DNA from: a virus
Virus record (IMG/VR): IMGVR_UViG_3300017917_002000
Location: 1-21,606 of that record
Length of the DNA: 21,606 nucleotides
Direction: 5' to 3' (one strand)
Shown: positions 13,504 to 19,891 of the stretch, piece by piece
Layout: each line of letters begins with the position of its first letter
Position numbering within the stretch: the first letter of the stretch is position 1
Notes under the pieces: generated by a model
What the model saw: only the letters and a program-made list of their open reading frames with translations
What the model was told of the DNA's origin: nothing
The model's database searches: none
Program-made: the position numbers and the translations under genes

Positions 13504-14332
13504 AATTTTTAACCGCAGGATGAGCAAACTGAACCATTTGCTTGTTTACATCATTGAGCTTGAGTTTTTCCCAAGGATCTTGTGTGCCAGTAAAAATGTT
13601 GGCAAAAAACGTCATGTCAAGATTGTGTTCTTTTTGCAGGTAATTGGCAATTTTTGCACAGTCCTTTTGACGAATGTCTGTTTGGTGTATGCTGTGGAAA
13701 TCGTCTGGGTCCATGGGATTGCCTTCCAACATGGGACGATTCAAGAATGTTTCATCTTTGTTGTTGCCAGTTAGGTCGTGTCGATCATGCAAAACCTCAA
13801 CAGGAATTCGTTCCATGATATCTAACATATATGCTTGTTGGCTTAGCCAAGCATCAGAAATTTGATGTGGGCTCAAGTAGCCCAACAGATCCAACCACTT
13901 GCGTGGTACAATTGGGAAGATGCTGTAAGGATGAAGGTTATGAGTGCGGAAGGCCAGCAGTTTGAACTGACCATCCCATTTCATAATTTCAGCGTCCCAA
14001 TCCTGTGTTTTCATCACAGCATCGTCGTTCCAGAAAACCAACCAGCGAGCATCACTGTTTCTGGCCAGTTCGTTCACATACTCATTGAGTCTAATATAGC
14101 CCAAGGGTTCAAAACTCATTGCAGTGTAGTTCACTTGGTTGTCATCCAACCAAGGTTGTACCACTTGTTCAAAGTGTTTGGTTCCTACTTCGTCGTCATT
14201 GTCAAAGGCCAACATCAATTGAATTTGATCAGGATCTTTGGCCAACGAGATCAAGCTCTGTACACTGCGTTCCAGCATTTCTGCTCGACCGCGTGTGGGC
14301 AGTAGTATTGCTATATTAAACTCTGGTGTCAT
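13490..14332 (-). CDS. GT-A fold glycosyltransferase (family 2-like)
   Basis: A 280-residue protein. FNIAILLPTRGRAEMLERSVQSL (5-27) is the first beta-alpha of family 2 glycosyltransferases, FDNDDE (43-48) lies where the nucleotide contacts are, and FWNDDAVM (100-107) is a DxD-like metal/sugar-nucleotide motif. The C-terminal half (HDRHDLTGNNKDETF) is not assignable. It should transfer a sugar from a nucleotide donor in the cytoplasm. The start directly follows the upstream stop (TAAATG), so it is co-translated with the transporter gene. Confidence 0.8.
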   Translation of the reverse strand: MTPEFNIAILLPTRGRAEMLERSVQSLISLAKDPDQIQLMLAFDNDDEVGTKHFEQVVQPWLDDNQVNYTAMSFEPLGYIRLNEYVNELARNSDARWLVFWNDDAVMKTQDWDAEIMKWDGQFKLLAFRTHNLHPYSIFPIVPRKWLDLLGYLSPHQISDAWLSQQAYMLDIMERIPVEVLHDRHDLTGNNKDETFLNRPMLEGNPMDPDDFHSIHQTDIRQKDCAKIANYLQKEHNLDMTFFANIFTGTQDPWEKLKLNDVNKQMVQFAHPAVKNYVTK

Positions 14333-14950
14333 TTAAGCCTCTTCGTGTGCTAGTTTTTTCTGCAACTGATTCAATAACAAACCATATGCAGGCAGGATAA
14401 CCACAAGACTCACAATCAGTTTGGTAATGCTTTGATTGGTAGCCACAATGTGCCAGTTGGCCGCCATGAACTCATTGGCGCCACCAGCAAATGCAGTGAA
14501 GAAGAACACATAGGTATCAAAGAATGTGCTCACAATCGAACTCAGTGCAGGAGCAATCCACCAGGTGGCATACTTCTCACGAATGTATTGAAACACATAC
14601 ACATCCAGCAAGTTGCTGATAAAGTAAGCACAGCCACTGCCAAGACCAATACGGAATGCCACTGAATCAGGAGCACCGCCCAGTTTGACCACTGCCATGC
14701 TAACTAGAATAGCAGGAATGAATGCCAACGCAATCACTGCTCGGCCAGTTTGCTTGCCCAACAGTCTCACAGTCAAGTCGGTCAACACAACCACTAATGG
14801 GAATGTAAACGCGGCAACTGCCAATGGCGCACCAAAAATTTCAAATTTAAACTGAACAAGATAATTGCTGATGGCAATGATAATGACATGTGCCAGCATG
14901 AGCTTGTAGGCCAATGCACGGTCAACACCATTTAAGATTCGATCTAACAT
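14333..14950 (-). CDS. yhhQ: VUT/YhhQ-family queuosine-precursor transporter
   Basis: A 205-residue integral membrane protein with five or six hydrophobic segments. FTFPLVVVLTDLTVRLLG (49-66), FISNLLDVYVFQYIREK and SSIVSTFFDTYVFFFTAF are the conserved loops of the YhhQ (DUF165) family, which imports preQ0/preQ1 in bacteria. A phage copy would feed 7-deazaguanine precursors to the cell or complement the FolE-QueD-QueE steps. ATG 14950 has AAGGA six bases upstream; the 17-base gap behind queD contains TATAAAAA, a poor late-promoter match. Confidence 0.9.
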   Translation of the reverse strand: MLDRILNGVDRALAYKLMLAHVIIIAISNYLVQFKFEIFGAPLAVAAFTFPLVVVLTDLTVRLLGKQTGRAVIALAFIPAILVSMAVVKLGGAPDSVAFRIGLGSGCAYFISNLLDVYVFQYIREKYATWWIAPALSSIVSTFFDTYVFFFTAFAGGANEFMAANWHIVATNQSITKLIVSLVVILPAYGLLLNQLQKKLAHEEA

Positions 14951-14967
14951 GATTTTTCCTTTTTATA

Positions 14968-15471
14968 TTAAACGAACAGATCTTCCATCCACTCGCGATG
15001 GCCTTCTCTAAAAGCCATGTTGCTCTGTGTTTCGCGCACTTCCACACGATAGCACCAGAGACGCTCTGCTTCACCCGGGCCCCATAGATCCGGAATGTAA
15101 ACACCGTTCACATACTTGTACAGCATGTCTGCCAGACCTTCACAGCCCAGTCGTGGCAGGATAGTGAGTTTGGCCATATTCTTTTCTTGCAGTAACTTGA
15201 ACGTTTCAAGTTCAGGATCATCTTGTGCTACCAACAAGGTGTGATCAAATTGATCTTCGAGGGTGCGTTTGAGTTCTTTGAGCCCGCCATAATCTGCGGC
15301 CCAGTTTCGCACGTCCAGATCATCTGTGCCAAAGTAAAACTTCATTGAAAATGAGTAACCGTGAATCAGATTGCAGTGGCTGTCAGCACGCCATTGGCGG
15401 TATGCGCAGGGGAAACTATCGTGATACTCTTTGGTACTGGTGTACTTGTATTGTCGGGGTTGATTTGCCAT
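14968..15471 (-). CDS. queD: 6-carboxy-5,6,7,8-tetrahydropterin synthase-like (QueD/PTPS family)
   Basis: A 167-residue T-fold enzyme of the QueD/PTPS family. SHCNLIHGYSF (31-41) keeps the catalytic Cys33 and His37 but the usual third-ligand His is Tyr39; FPCAYRQW (20-27) stands where FxxAHR usually supplies the first zinc His, now Tyr24. ADYGGLKELK, FDHTLL and VEVRET are the remaining family blocks. So fold and Asp/His catalytic positions look intact but two of three zinc ligands are changed; Cys22 or His32 might take over. It would act between FolE and QueE. ATG 15471 has a perfect AGGAGG and a promoter of its own (15488-15516). Confidence 0.85.
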   Translation of the reverse strand: MANQPRQYKYTSTKEYHDSFPCAYRQWRADSHCNLIHGYSFSMKFYFGTDDLDVRNWAADYGGLKELKRTLEDQFDHTLLVAQDDPELETFKLLQEKNMAKLTILPRLGCEGLADMLYKYVNGVYIPDLWGPGEAERLWCYRVEVRETQSNMAFREGHREWMEDLFV

Positions 15472-15479
15472 ATTGTCCT

Positions 15480-15500
15480 CCTATGTTATTATAGCATAGG
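15480..15500. repeat. Inverted repeat across the -10 box and start site of queD (candidate operator)
   Basis: CCTATG (15480-15485) and CATAGG (15495-15500) flank nine bases that can continue pairing. It covers the -10 box (15488-15493), the predicted start (about 15481) and the edge of the AGGAGG. Because RNA would start inside the right arm, it acts, if at all, as DNA. Confidence 0.45.
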
Positions 15501-15516
15501 CAGCAGAGTTTGTATA
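15488..15516 (-). promoter_or_regulatory. Sigma70-like promoter TATACA-17-TATAAT of the queD operon
   Basis: Minus strand TATAAT (15488-15493) is perfect; the -35 hexamer TATACA (15511-15516) matches TTGACA at four of six. The start near 15481 leaves a leader that is little more than the AGGAGG ribosome-binding site. Confidence 0.5.
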
Positions 15517-15552
15517 GCGGGATGATGCCGGACAGGCCGCTGAAAGGAATAC

Positions 15553-15948
15553 TTATGCAGGTTTTTGGTAGCCTGCTGTTTTGTAGTTGGCTTGTCCGGC
15601 TATTACGCCACGCACTCCGCCAACAGGGTCAGCACAATCGCCAGCACGTCGTGGAATCAAATGCACATGCGGATACATCACAGTTTGACCTGCTTCGCGA
15701 CCCATGTTTATACCGATGTTAAATGCATCGCAGTCGCCTCGTTCTACCATGCGTCGCCCATGTAATAAGGCTGCCTCGACACAATCCATGGTTACATTAT
15801 CACTGTTGTAATGTGGCACAAACAACAAGTGACCAGGTGTAACAGGATAACGATCACGGAACACCGCCACGTGGTAGTCTGAAAGTTCTTCTACCCGATC
15901 GTCCCACGGTGCAATGTCTTGCTGATAAGCAATTTCTAAATCGGTCAT
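15553..15948 (-). CDS. HIT-family nucleotide hydrolase/transferase
   Basis: A 131-residue histidine-triad protein. YPVTPGHLLFVPHYNS (34-49) is the first HIT block, AFNIGINMGREAGQTV (75-90) the second, and YPHVHLIPRR (92-101) the triad. His94 and His96 keep the HxH core but the first His of H-x-H-x-H is Tyr92. HIT enzymes hydrolyse nucleotide phosphoramidates or dinucleoside polyphosphates, or transfer nucleotides. ATG 15948 overlaps the upstream stop as ATGA. It is the last gene of the folE-led operon, just before the queD promoter. Confidence 0.9.
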   Translation of the reverse strand: MTDLEIAYQQDIAPWDDRVEELSDYHVAVFRDRYPVTPGHLLFVPHYNSDNVTMDCVEAALLHGRRMVERGDCDAFNIGINMGREAGQTVMYPHVHLIPRRAGDCADPVGGVRGVIAGQANYKTAGYQKPA

Positions 15949-16328
15949 TCTTGTTCCAATTCCAGTTCACCGTAAAACCAATATTCAGTATCGTCGTTTG
16001 ACCAGCCTAGGGCCTCCATGCCTTCGTAAAAATCTTCTTCCCAAGCCTCTTGAATTTCTTCTTGTTCTTCTTCAGTCATGTCATCCGGAAATTTCCAGTC
16101 TGCCCAGCAACCATCGTCGAGGTGGTCAAGTTCCCAATCATATTCACTGTTGCCAAGTTCGTAACCATCGGGGTTGGCAAGATCTACATCAGGGCGTTCA
16201 TCGCTTTCACAATAGAATTTGCCCCAACGATAGCCTTCTTCACGAATGATTACACGACCGTCTTTGTACCAAAACTGGCGTTCAACAGCGTTCTTTTTGG
16301 TCTTAGTGGTTAGAACCCAAGTAGCCAT
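15945..16328 (-). CDS. 127-aa acidic phage hypothetical protein
   Basis: A 127-residue protein starting MATWVLTTKTKKNAVERQFW, then GYRWGKFYCESDERPDVD and a very acidic C-terminal half (PDDMTEEEQEEIQEAWEEDF). Tryptophan content is high (eight or more). The acidic half could mimic nucleic acid or bind a basic partner, but this is speculation. ATG 16328 has AAGGA six bases upstream. Similar proteins occur in environmental T4-like phages as far as I recall; none has a known function. Confidence 0.8.
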   Translation of the reverse strand: MATWVLTTKTKKNAVERQFWYKDGRVIIREEGYRWGKFYCESDERPDVDLANPDGYELGNSEYDWELDHLDDGCWADWKFPDDMTEEEQEEIQEAWEEDFYEGMEALGWSNDDTEYWFYGELELEQE

Positions 16329-16330
16329 GA

Positions 16331-16498
16331 TTATTCCTTTTCTTCAGTTGCGTTGTCGTACCCTCGCTGGAAGTCGTCAGCATCAGCTTCGGCATCTTCC
16401 AGTTTCAAATACGGATTGTTGCACTTTTCGCCGGCCTTGGCCTGCTCATAGCCTTGTTGATAAGGCGCTTGTTCGTAAGGAGTAATTTTCTTAGCCAT
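16331..16498 (-). CDS. 55-aa hydrophilic hypothetical protein
   Basis: A 55-residue protein starting MAKKITPYEQAPYQQGYEQA, with a second half DAEADADDFQRGYDNATEEKE. The repeated YxxGY/QxGYxxA pattern (YQQGYEQAKAG and FQRGYDNA) resembles short repeat-like helices that bind one another. The ATG sits in the upstream stop (TAATG) and the stop is two bases before the next ATG, with AAGGA in between, so the gene is well supported despite its size. Function unknown. Confidence 0.75.
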   Translation of the reverse strand: MAKKITPYEQAPYQQGYEQAKAGEKCNNPYLKLEDAEADADDFQRGYDNATEEKE

Positions 16499-16824
16499 TA
16501 GTCTGCTCTTTCTATTTCAGTTGCTTCACGTACCAGCACTAAGAGTTCTTCTACAGTGCCTACCATGATTTTGGCAGTCTTCCAATTGTCTTCGTCGTCC
16601 CTGCCGCCCACTTCAATCATGTAGCCATTGTCATACATGTTGATAGTAAAGTTTTCATTGACCTTGGTCAATTTGTCGCTGAGTTTGTTAACTGACCCTG
16701 CGACTTTTGCTTTTGATTTTGCCATTAGATTCTCCTGTGTGGTTAATGCTTCGAATTCCTGTTTGAGCTCTTCAAGAGCCTGTTCCATGTCTATTTCTGA
16801 TTTTTTTGGTTTTCGTGGAGCCAT
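16498..16824 (-). CDS. 108-aa phage hypothetical protein
   Basis: A 108-residue protein: a basic N-terminus MAPRKPKKSEIDMEQALEEL, a long helical region (EELKQEFEALTTQENLMAKS), then a C-terminal alpha/beta part FTINMYDNGYMIEVGGRDDEDNW with VGTVEELLVLVREATEI. The layout is a helical bundle plus a small beta domain. Its start directly follows the upstream TAA. I do not recognise a function. Confidence 0.8.
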   Translation of the reverse strand: MAPRKPKKSEIDMEQALEELKQEFEALTTQENLMAKSKAKVAGSVNKLSDKLTKVNENFTINMYDNGYMIEVGGRDDEDNWKTAKIMVGTVEELLVLVREATEIERAD

Positions 16825-16938
16825 TTAGATCTCCGCCAAGTGATATTGAGAGTATGGATAGTTGGTCTGCAGCCATTCCAACAAACCTTCTTCAACTGGC
16901 AACTGAATGTCACCAGTGCGATTGGTAATAATAGTCAT
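16825..16938 (-). CDS. 37-aa hypothetical protein
   Basis: A 37-residue peptide MTIITNRTGDIQLPVEEGLL... with a short strand, a turn and an acidic helix, ending YHLAEI. ATG 16938 overlaps the stop of a nine-codon frame (16935-16964) as ATGA and has only a distant AAGG, so it is likely translated by re-initiation. A longer in-frame version to 17028 would overlap the upstream gene by 68 bases and lacks a convincing start. Function unknown. Confidence 0.6.
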   Translation of the reverse strand: MTIITNRTGDIQLPVEEGLLEWLQTNYPYSQYHLAEI

Positions 16939-16964
16939 TGAGATTTTGCCTTGTAAAAGTTCAT
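16935..16964 (-). other. Nine-codon relay mini-ORF
   Basis: ATG 16964 overlaps the TGA of the glycosyltransferase gene, GGAG lies four bases upstream, and the frame reads MNFYKAKSQ before a TGA that overlaps the ATG of the next gene. It has the form of a translational relay between two genes, not a protein with its own role. Confidence 0.45.
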
Positions 16965-17983
16965 GCAACTCCAACCCCGGGGCTAGGTGGACTCTGTGTA
17001 CGAGGTGCTGTGAATTGATATGGATCAATTTTGGGCATGCGTATCATAATACGATCTCTAAACTGATCACTGTGAAAATACTGTTTGTTACGTTCTACTC
17101 TGTCTTGCACTTGCCTGTAATCATCAAGTATAGTGCCGGAATCGATCCAACGCTTTACAAAACTGGCAATTTGCTCCAGTCTAGTATCTTCATTGCTTTC
17201 TTGGTCCCACGTTCGCCATGGCACAATATCTTCAAACATGTCAAACCCAATGTCAACATGAAATTGGTTGATTCCAACATTACCTACTAAAATTGGTATT
17301 TGCCTTGCTATAAAAGGTTTACAGCATTTTTCTGTAAGCGATGGAAATTCTGTTTGTGTTTCTGTAACCACATTCACAGCATATTGATCATATACTGGAT
17401 GTTCTACCCCCACATCATTGATAGGAGTGACGCCATCTGGATCAAATCCATCACCGGGTAAACGCCCAGTTTGCCAAGGCAACTCGTCTATGATAGGAAC
17501 CGTAAGGCACATGAGATTGGCATAGTCTTTCATTAAGTGATAGAACTTAACTCTGTGTGTGCGCCCACCTCTATTCAAACACATTACTCCATGAGTTTTT
17601 GTTCCAAGAGCATCAAACCTATCTCTGTACATGTGACTAAAATTATTTCTATTACTGTACATATACATCCATATTGGAAACCAATGCATGTCAGGTGCTG
17701 ATTGGTTATACCACTCAGTATACATTGAAGTCAAGGTAGTTAGGCCAATTAACTCGTTGGGTATTAACTTTGGAGGAAAAGCATTTTGCGAAACATCAAC
17801 CACTACATTTTTACAAGGATGTTTTTCTAACAGTGTGATTATTTTTTTGCTGTTGTATTTGGCATTTTTTTCATCAAAGTCACAGTGCCATATATCTAAG
17901 TCTGACACAATTACTATGTCTTGATAAAACCATTGCGATAGGTAGGGTTTGGCTGCACTGCCACCATAGATGTTGTATATCAT
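16961..17983 (-). CDS. GT10-like glycosyltransferase paralogue C
   Basis: A 340-residue protein sharing the signature of the genes at 2877 and 6163: AVNVVTETQTEFPSLTEK (Glu208, TEK 217-219), RQIPILVGNVG, and IGFDMFEDIVP (GFD near 246). A CLNRGGRTHRVKFYHLM block about 55-70 residues earlier is the counterpart of CLNGRKCQHRQRV in paralogue B. It is probably a GT-B nucleotide-sugar transferase; donor and acceptor unknown. The Pro/Ser-rich C-terminus (TQSPPSPGVGVA) is likely a tail. ATG 17983 overlaps the folE stop as ATGA. The same-strand neighbour folE contrasts with the plus-strand position of the other two copies. Confidence 0.7.
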   Translation of the reverse strand: MIYNIYGGSAAKPYLSQWFYQDIVIVSDLDIWHCDFDEKNAKYNSKKIITLLEKHPCKNVVVDVSQNAFPPKLIPNELIGLTTLTSMYTEWYNQSAPDMHWFPIWMYMYSNRNNFSHMYRDRFDALGTKTHGVMCLNRGGRTHRVKFYHLMKDYANLMCLTVPIIDELPWQTGRLPGDGFDPDGVTPINDVGVEHPVYDQYAVNVVTETQTEFPSLTEKCCKPFIARQIPILVGNVGINQFHVDIGFDMFEDIVPWRTWDQESNEDTRLEQIASFVKRWIDSGTILDDYRQVQDRVERNKQYFHSDQFRDRIMIRMPKIDPYQFTAPRTQSPPSPGVGVA

Positions 17984-18672
17984 CGCGGCGCAAAGTCCTG
18001 TTGCAGTTTGATGTTGTCAAAGAATTCCTTCTTCACGCCCGGGTCAGTCTTGAATGCACCGTGTAGTACTGTGGTCTGGGTGAGACTACTATGGGCCATA
18101 ATACCGCGATTCTCACAACATCCGTGGGTAGCTTGAATATAAACGCCAACGTCTCGGGAGCCAGTCGCCGTTTCAATTTCTCTTGCAATATCCATACATA
18201 GTTCTTCTTGGAGAGTGCCCCGTCTAGCACACCACTGGGCGATACGTGTGTATTTCGATAGACCAATAAGTTTGGGACCAGCAATGATTCCAATATAAGC
18301 CACACCCGACACAGGCTGGTGATGATGTGAGCACATGCTTTTAAGCTCCGAACGCACAACCAACATGCCCTCGTACTTTCCGTCCGTATCATTTGGAAAC
18401 GCCGTTGCATTAGGACTCTCCTCATACCGGCCAGCCATGATTTCATTGAAGTACATTTTTGCAAGACGCCTTGCTGTGCCTTGGGAGTTGGGGTCATTTT
18501 CTCTGTCTATTAGTAACACATCAAGCACTTGTTCAAATGCTACGGTGGCTTCGTCGATCAAATTCTCTTTGGTTTCTTCATCAACATATTCACTGATGTT
18601 GTCGCCTGCCCAGAATCTTTTACCTTCTGCCCTCATCTGCTGACGAAGGACTTGTGATAAGTGTTTTTCCAA
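17980..18672 (-). CDS. folE: GTP cyclohydrolase I
   Basis: A 230-residue enzyme converting GTP to 7,8-dihydroneopterin triphosphate, first step of both folate and 7-deazaguanine synthesis. SMCSHHHQPVSG (112-123) gives zinc Cys114 and His117, HGCCENRG (183-190) gives the third zinc ligand Cys185, and LIGLSKYTRIAQWCARR (135-151) is the conserved pocket. ARRLAKMYFNEI and the N-terminal helix are also family-like. I accept TTG at 18672 as the start because GGAG lies eight bases upstream and the leader then fits the strong promoter 18711-18739; the next ATG would remove 12 residues. In this context the product probably goes to QueD. Confidence 0.93.
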   Translation of the reverse strand: MEKHLSQVLRQQMRAEGKRFWAGDNISEYVDEETKENLIDEATVAFEQVLDVLLIDRENDPNSQGTARRLAKMYFNEIMAGRYEESPNATAFPNDTDGKYEGMLVVRSELKSMCSHHHQPVSGVAYIGIIAGPKLIGLSKYTRIAQWCARRGTLQEELCMDIAREIETATGSRDVGVYIQATHGCCENRGIMAHSSLTQTTVLHGAFKTDPGVKKEFFDNIKLQQDFAPR

Positions 18673-18686
18673 TTGTTATTCTCCGT

Positions 18687-18704
18687 ATAGACGTGGATGT
18701 CTAT
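18687..18704 (-). promoter_or_regulatory. 5'-end hairpin in the folE leader
   Basis: ATAGAC (18687-18692) and GTCTAT (18699-18704) pair around a six-base loop. The predicted transcript start is about 18704, so the mRNA would begin with this stem-loop, followed by ACGGAG and the TTG start. It could stabilise the 5' end; as DNA it could also be an operator. Confidence 0.45.
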
Positions 18705-18710
18705 TTGATA

Positions 18711-18739
18711 ATTGTATGCTATTTAGATTGTGGTGTCAA
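18711..18739 (-). promoter_or_regulatory. Sigma70-like promoter TTGACA-17-TACAAT of the folE operon
   Basis: Minus strand perfect TTGACA (18734-18739), 17 bases, TACAAT (18711-18716). It overlaps the last codon and stop of the upstream oxygenase-like gene and starts RNA about 32 bases before the folE TTG. Confidence 0.75.
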
Positions 18740-19278
18740 GACTGTTTGAGAAAACCCGATACCTGCAGAGTGTATTTGTCTTGCAGTCCTGCATTGGTTG
18801 ACAAGTGCAGAATGTCACTGTTCCATATAAATCCATCACCTGCTGTCCAATCCACACTGGTGTGAATTTTCTCATCCTGGTCCACATATTGAATCATGTG
18901 ACCTAACTTGTAATCTTCTAAATATATATTTGCTCTTACTTTGGTTTCGGTGCGATCAGGATATCGCTGATTGATTTGATAAAATGTATCTCTATGATAT
19001 GGTACTGTACATCCTGGTGGCTGTAAAATAGTGCTTACAGTAATCACATCAATGCCTAGTTTGTTGCCAAGTTCCTCATAGTCAATTTGTTCAGAGGTCC
19101 ACCACAATTGTTGGATAATGGTATTTTCAAAGCAATAACTTTTAGGGAAACCACCAAATTTATCATGAATGTCATTGAGTTCATACACTTGATGTTTGAT
19201 ACAACTTCCTTCATGAACGCTGTAGTCAGCATTTAAAAACACTGAAAAATCATAATCAAGGTGGATAGTTTTGAGCAT
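18736..19278 (-). CDS. 2OG-Fe(II) oxygenase-like (double-stranded beta-helix) protein
   Basis: A 180-residue protein. TVPYHRDTFYQ (91-101) contains an HxD pair (His95, Asp97), and ILHLSTNAGLQDKYTLQVSGF (156-176) carries the distal His158 with a following basic residue, the iron and co-substrate layout of phage 2-oxoglutarate/Fe(II) hydroxylases. GDGFIWNSD precedes it in the way of the beta-helix turn. It might hydroxylate a sugar, a nucleotide base or a protein side chain; the neighbours (aminotransferase, GalE) favour a sugar. ATG 19278 follows a 16-base gap containing GCTAAATA, a weak late-promoter-like box. There is no clear ribosome-binding site. Confidence 0.65.
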   Translation of the reverse strand: MLKTIHLDYDFSVFLNADYSVHEGSCIKHQVYELNDIHDKFGGFPKSYCFENTIIQQLWWTSEQIDYEELGNKLGIDVITVSTILQPPGCTVPYHRDTFYQINQRYPDRTETKVRANIYLEDYKLGHMIQYVDQDEKIHTSVDWTAGDGFIWNSDILHLSTNAGLQDKYTLQVSGFLKQS

Positions 19279-19294
19279 ATGATATTTAGCGGTG

Positions 19295-19891
19295 TCAATC
19301 TACGATTTTTATTTCGCGTAAATCCGGATATTGCACATGCACAGGTTTGGGATTCAGTTCCTTGACACCTTGCAGTAGTGCGATACCTTGCACTGCATCT
19401 TCTATGCTGGGGCGGTAATGATAGCCAACATTAAAAGTTTTTTGATTTTGCCACGGTGCAACAGTTAAGTCTCTGCCATCGTATCGTTGACGCAATATTG
19501 TTTCATATGCCTTTTTGTCATCCAATAAAATAGCGCCACCGTGACCAATAGCCAATGGCTTGCTGTAACCAAAACTCAAACATTGCATGGTTCCTGCCCG
19601 GTACATATCCTTTTCCAAACGTCTTGCACTATCCCAGATTCTAGTCAGGCCGAATGGGTATTCGCCTACCCATTGTTTAGGTGAATGATTTTCATAACTG
19701 TACTTGATACCCAGTTTGTGCATGAGCATGGGAATACTTAGATAGGTAAACGGAGTCATAATAACTTCTTGTACTTGATCATATCGCAAGCACAACTCTA
19801 TTGCATGTGTACAGCAATCAGTCATGATTGCATAAGGTGCTCCTGTGAACTCTGCCAGTTCTTCTTCAAACTTTTTTATCTTGTCAAACAT
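19295..19891 (-). CDS. Compact DegT/DnrJ/StrS-type PLP aminotransferase
   Basis: A 198-residue protein recognisable as a sugar aminotransferase: PYAIMTDCCTHAIELCL (19-35) is the cofactor-phosphate loop, VIMTPFTYLSIPMLMHKLG follows, IWDSARRLEK holds Asp87 for the pyridine nitrogen, LSFGYSKPLAIGHGGAI (105-121) holds the PLP lysine Lys111, and GYHYRPSIEDAVQGIALLQ is the GYNxR block. Normal family members have about 370 residues; here about 70 residues of the middle and most of the C-terminal domain are missing, yet key cofactor residues remain. ATG 19891 (weak GGA) is preferred; ATG 19906 is in frame. The 5' end overlaps galE by 8 bases. Confidence 0.8.
   Translation of the reverse strand: MFDKIKKFEEELAEFTGAPYAIMTDCCTHAIELCLRYDQVQEVIMTPFTYLSIPMLMHKLGIKYSYENHSPKQWVGEYPFGLTRIWDSARRLEKDMYRAGTMQCLSFGYSKPLAIGHGGAILLDDKKAYETILRQRYDGRDLTVAPWQNQKTFNVGYHYRPSIEDAVQGIALLQGVKELNPKPVHVQYPDLREIKIVD

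Noticed and set aside
14960-14967. TATAAAAA before the transporter gene as a late promoter
   Set aside because: One mismatch at an important position and it overlaps the queD stop; too AT-rich a context to claim.
15501-15552. Possible terminator after the HIT gene
   Set aside because: Only a short AGCGG/CCGCT stem with a long loop and no U-run; not convincing.
16939-17028. Longer form of the 37-aa gene
   Set aside because: Would overlap the upstream gene by 68 bases without a usable ribosome-binding site, whereas the shorter form has an ATGA junction.
19282-19289. GCTAAATA before the oxygenase-like gene as a late promoter
   Set aside because: Two mismatches to TATAAATA; kept only as a remark.
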